From an uncultured Opitutaceae bacterium (GTDB lineage Bacteria; Verrucomicrobiota; Verrucomicrobiae; Opitutales; Opitutaceae), in assembly GCA_946482625.1 (NCBI GenBank), contig CAMLSH010000243.1, positions 1-6,104 on the forward strand: DNA of 6,104 bases, read 5' to 3'. The position numbers were made by a program, and so were the translations under genes. Of this stretch, positions 5,745-6,104 are shown in pieces (within the stretch, counting starts at the first letter, position 1; every line of letters starts with the position of its first letter). The notes beneath the pieces are model-generated. The model was not told the origin of the DNA and searched no databases. It saw nothing but the letters and a program-made list of their open reading frames with translations.

Positions 5745-6104
5745 ATGAAACGCCTCCTTTCTTTGCTTGGCTGCCTGTCCGCTTTCGCTTTCAGCCCGCT
5801 TCGCGCCGCCGACCTCCCCGTGACTGACTTCGGTGCCACCGCCGACGACGCCACCCTCGACACCGCGGCCATCCAGAAAGCCATCGACACCGCCCACGAA
5901 AAAGGCGGCGGCCGCGTCGTCCTCGCCAATGGGACATTCCGCAGCGGTTCCCTTTTCCTGAAGCAAAACGTCGAGCTCCACCTCGCAGCCGACGCCGTGC
6001 TCCTCGGCTCCAACAACATCGCTGACTACCCGAAACGTCCGACTCGCATCGAAGGCCATTTCCCCGAGTGGCGCCTCGCCCTCATCAACGCCCAAAACCT
6101 CACC
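5745..6104 (+). CDS. Secreted glycoside hydrolase family 28 (polygalacturonase-like), N-terminal part
   Basis: The first 120 codons are present and the gene runs off the right edge. Residues 1-22 form a signal peptide: basic MKR, a hydrophobic core and an LRAA end, with cleavage likely before or after Ala22. LLGC at 7-10 resembles a lipobox but sits very early, so ordinary secretion is preferred. The mature part opens with the N-terminal signature of GH28 right-handed beta-helix enzymes: DFGATADD (28-35), TAAIQKAIDTA (40-50), GGGRVVLANGTFRSGSLFLK (54-73), NVELHL (75-80), GSNNIADYP (88-96), and EGHFPEW (103-109) leading into LINAQNLT. GH28 enzymes hydrolyse galacturonan or rhamnogalacturonan linkages in pectin. 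The catalytic Asp residues and the GHG and RIK motifs lie beyond the window, so activity and exact substrate cannot be judged. The ATG at 5745 is chosen because it begins the signal peptide directly. Periplasmic or extracellular location is expected. Confidence 0.88.
   Translation, partial: MKRLLSLLGCLSAFAFSPLRAADLPVTDFGATADDATLDTAAIQKAIDTAHEKGGGRVVLANGTFRSGSLFLKQNVELHLAADAVLLGSNNIADYPKRPTRIEGHFPEWRLALINAQNLT

Overview
The window is high-GC, densely coded bacterial DNA with no mobile element, CRISPR array or RNA gene that I can recognise. The gene content suggests a Verrucomicrobiota genome, possibly Opitutaceae-like. The clues are a CreBC two-component system, a TMTC-like membrane protein with TPRs, a secreted GH28 glycosidase, an unassigned lipoprotein of a type I associate with that phylum, and weak or absent Shine-Dalgarno sequences at most starts. 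This assignment is inference, not a taxonomic test.

Layout. Minus strand, in transcription order: creB (2543-3319, response regulator) and creC (1003-2490, sensor histidine kinase), separated by 52 bp and very probably one operon. After a 136-bp gap comes a predicted lipoprotein of unknown function (866 down to 1), whose C-terminus lies beyond the left edge. Plus strand, divergent from creB across a 175-bp gap: a 717-residue polytopic membrane protein (3495-5648) with an N-terminal TMTC/GT-C-like region and eight C-terminal TPRs. After 96 bp comes the start of a secreted GH28 (polygalacturonase-like) gene (5745-6104), cut by the right edge.

How they may work together. CreC should sense a periplasmic or metabolic cue and phosphorylate CreB, which would act as an OmpR-type transcription factor. 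In Escherichia coli the operon is creABCD. Here neither creA nor creD is present beside creBC, and the gene downstream of creC is the unknown lipoprotein, so that lipoprotein and the divergent TPR gene are the nearest candidate targets. I see no perfect copy of the E. coli CreB tag (TTCAC-N6-TTCAC) in the gaps. A GATCC-N5-GGATC inverted repeat just upstream of creB is the best visible operator candidate. The TPR membrane protein and the GH28 enzyme fit an envelope or polysaccharide theme, but no sequence evidence ties them to CreBC.

I did not find a clear new multi-gene system. The most open items are the unknown lipoprotein, the creBC pair lacking creA and creD, and the TMTC-like protein encoded divergently from it. 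No gene-free stretch exceeds 300 bases.
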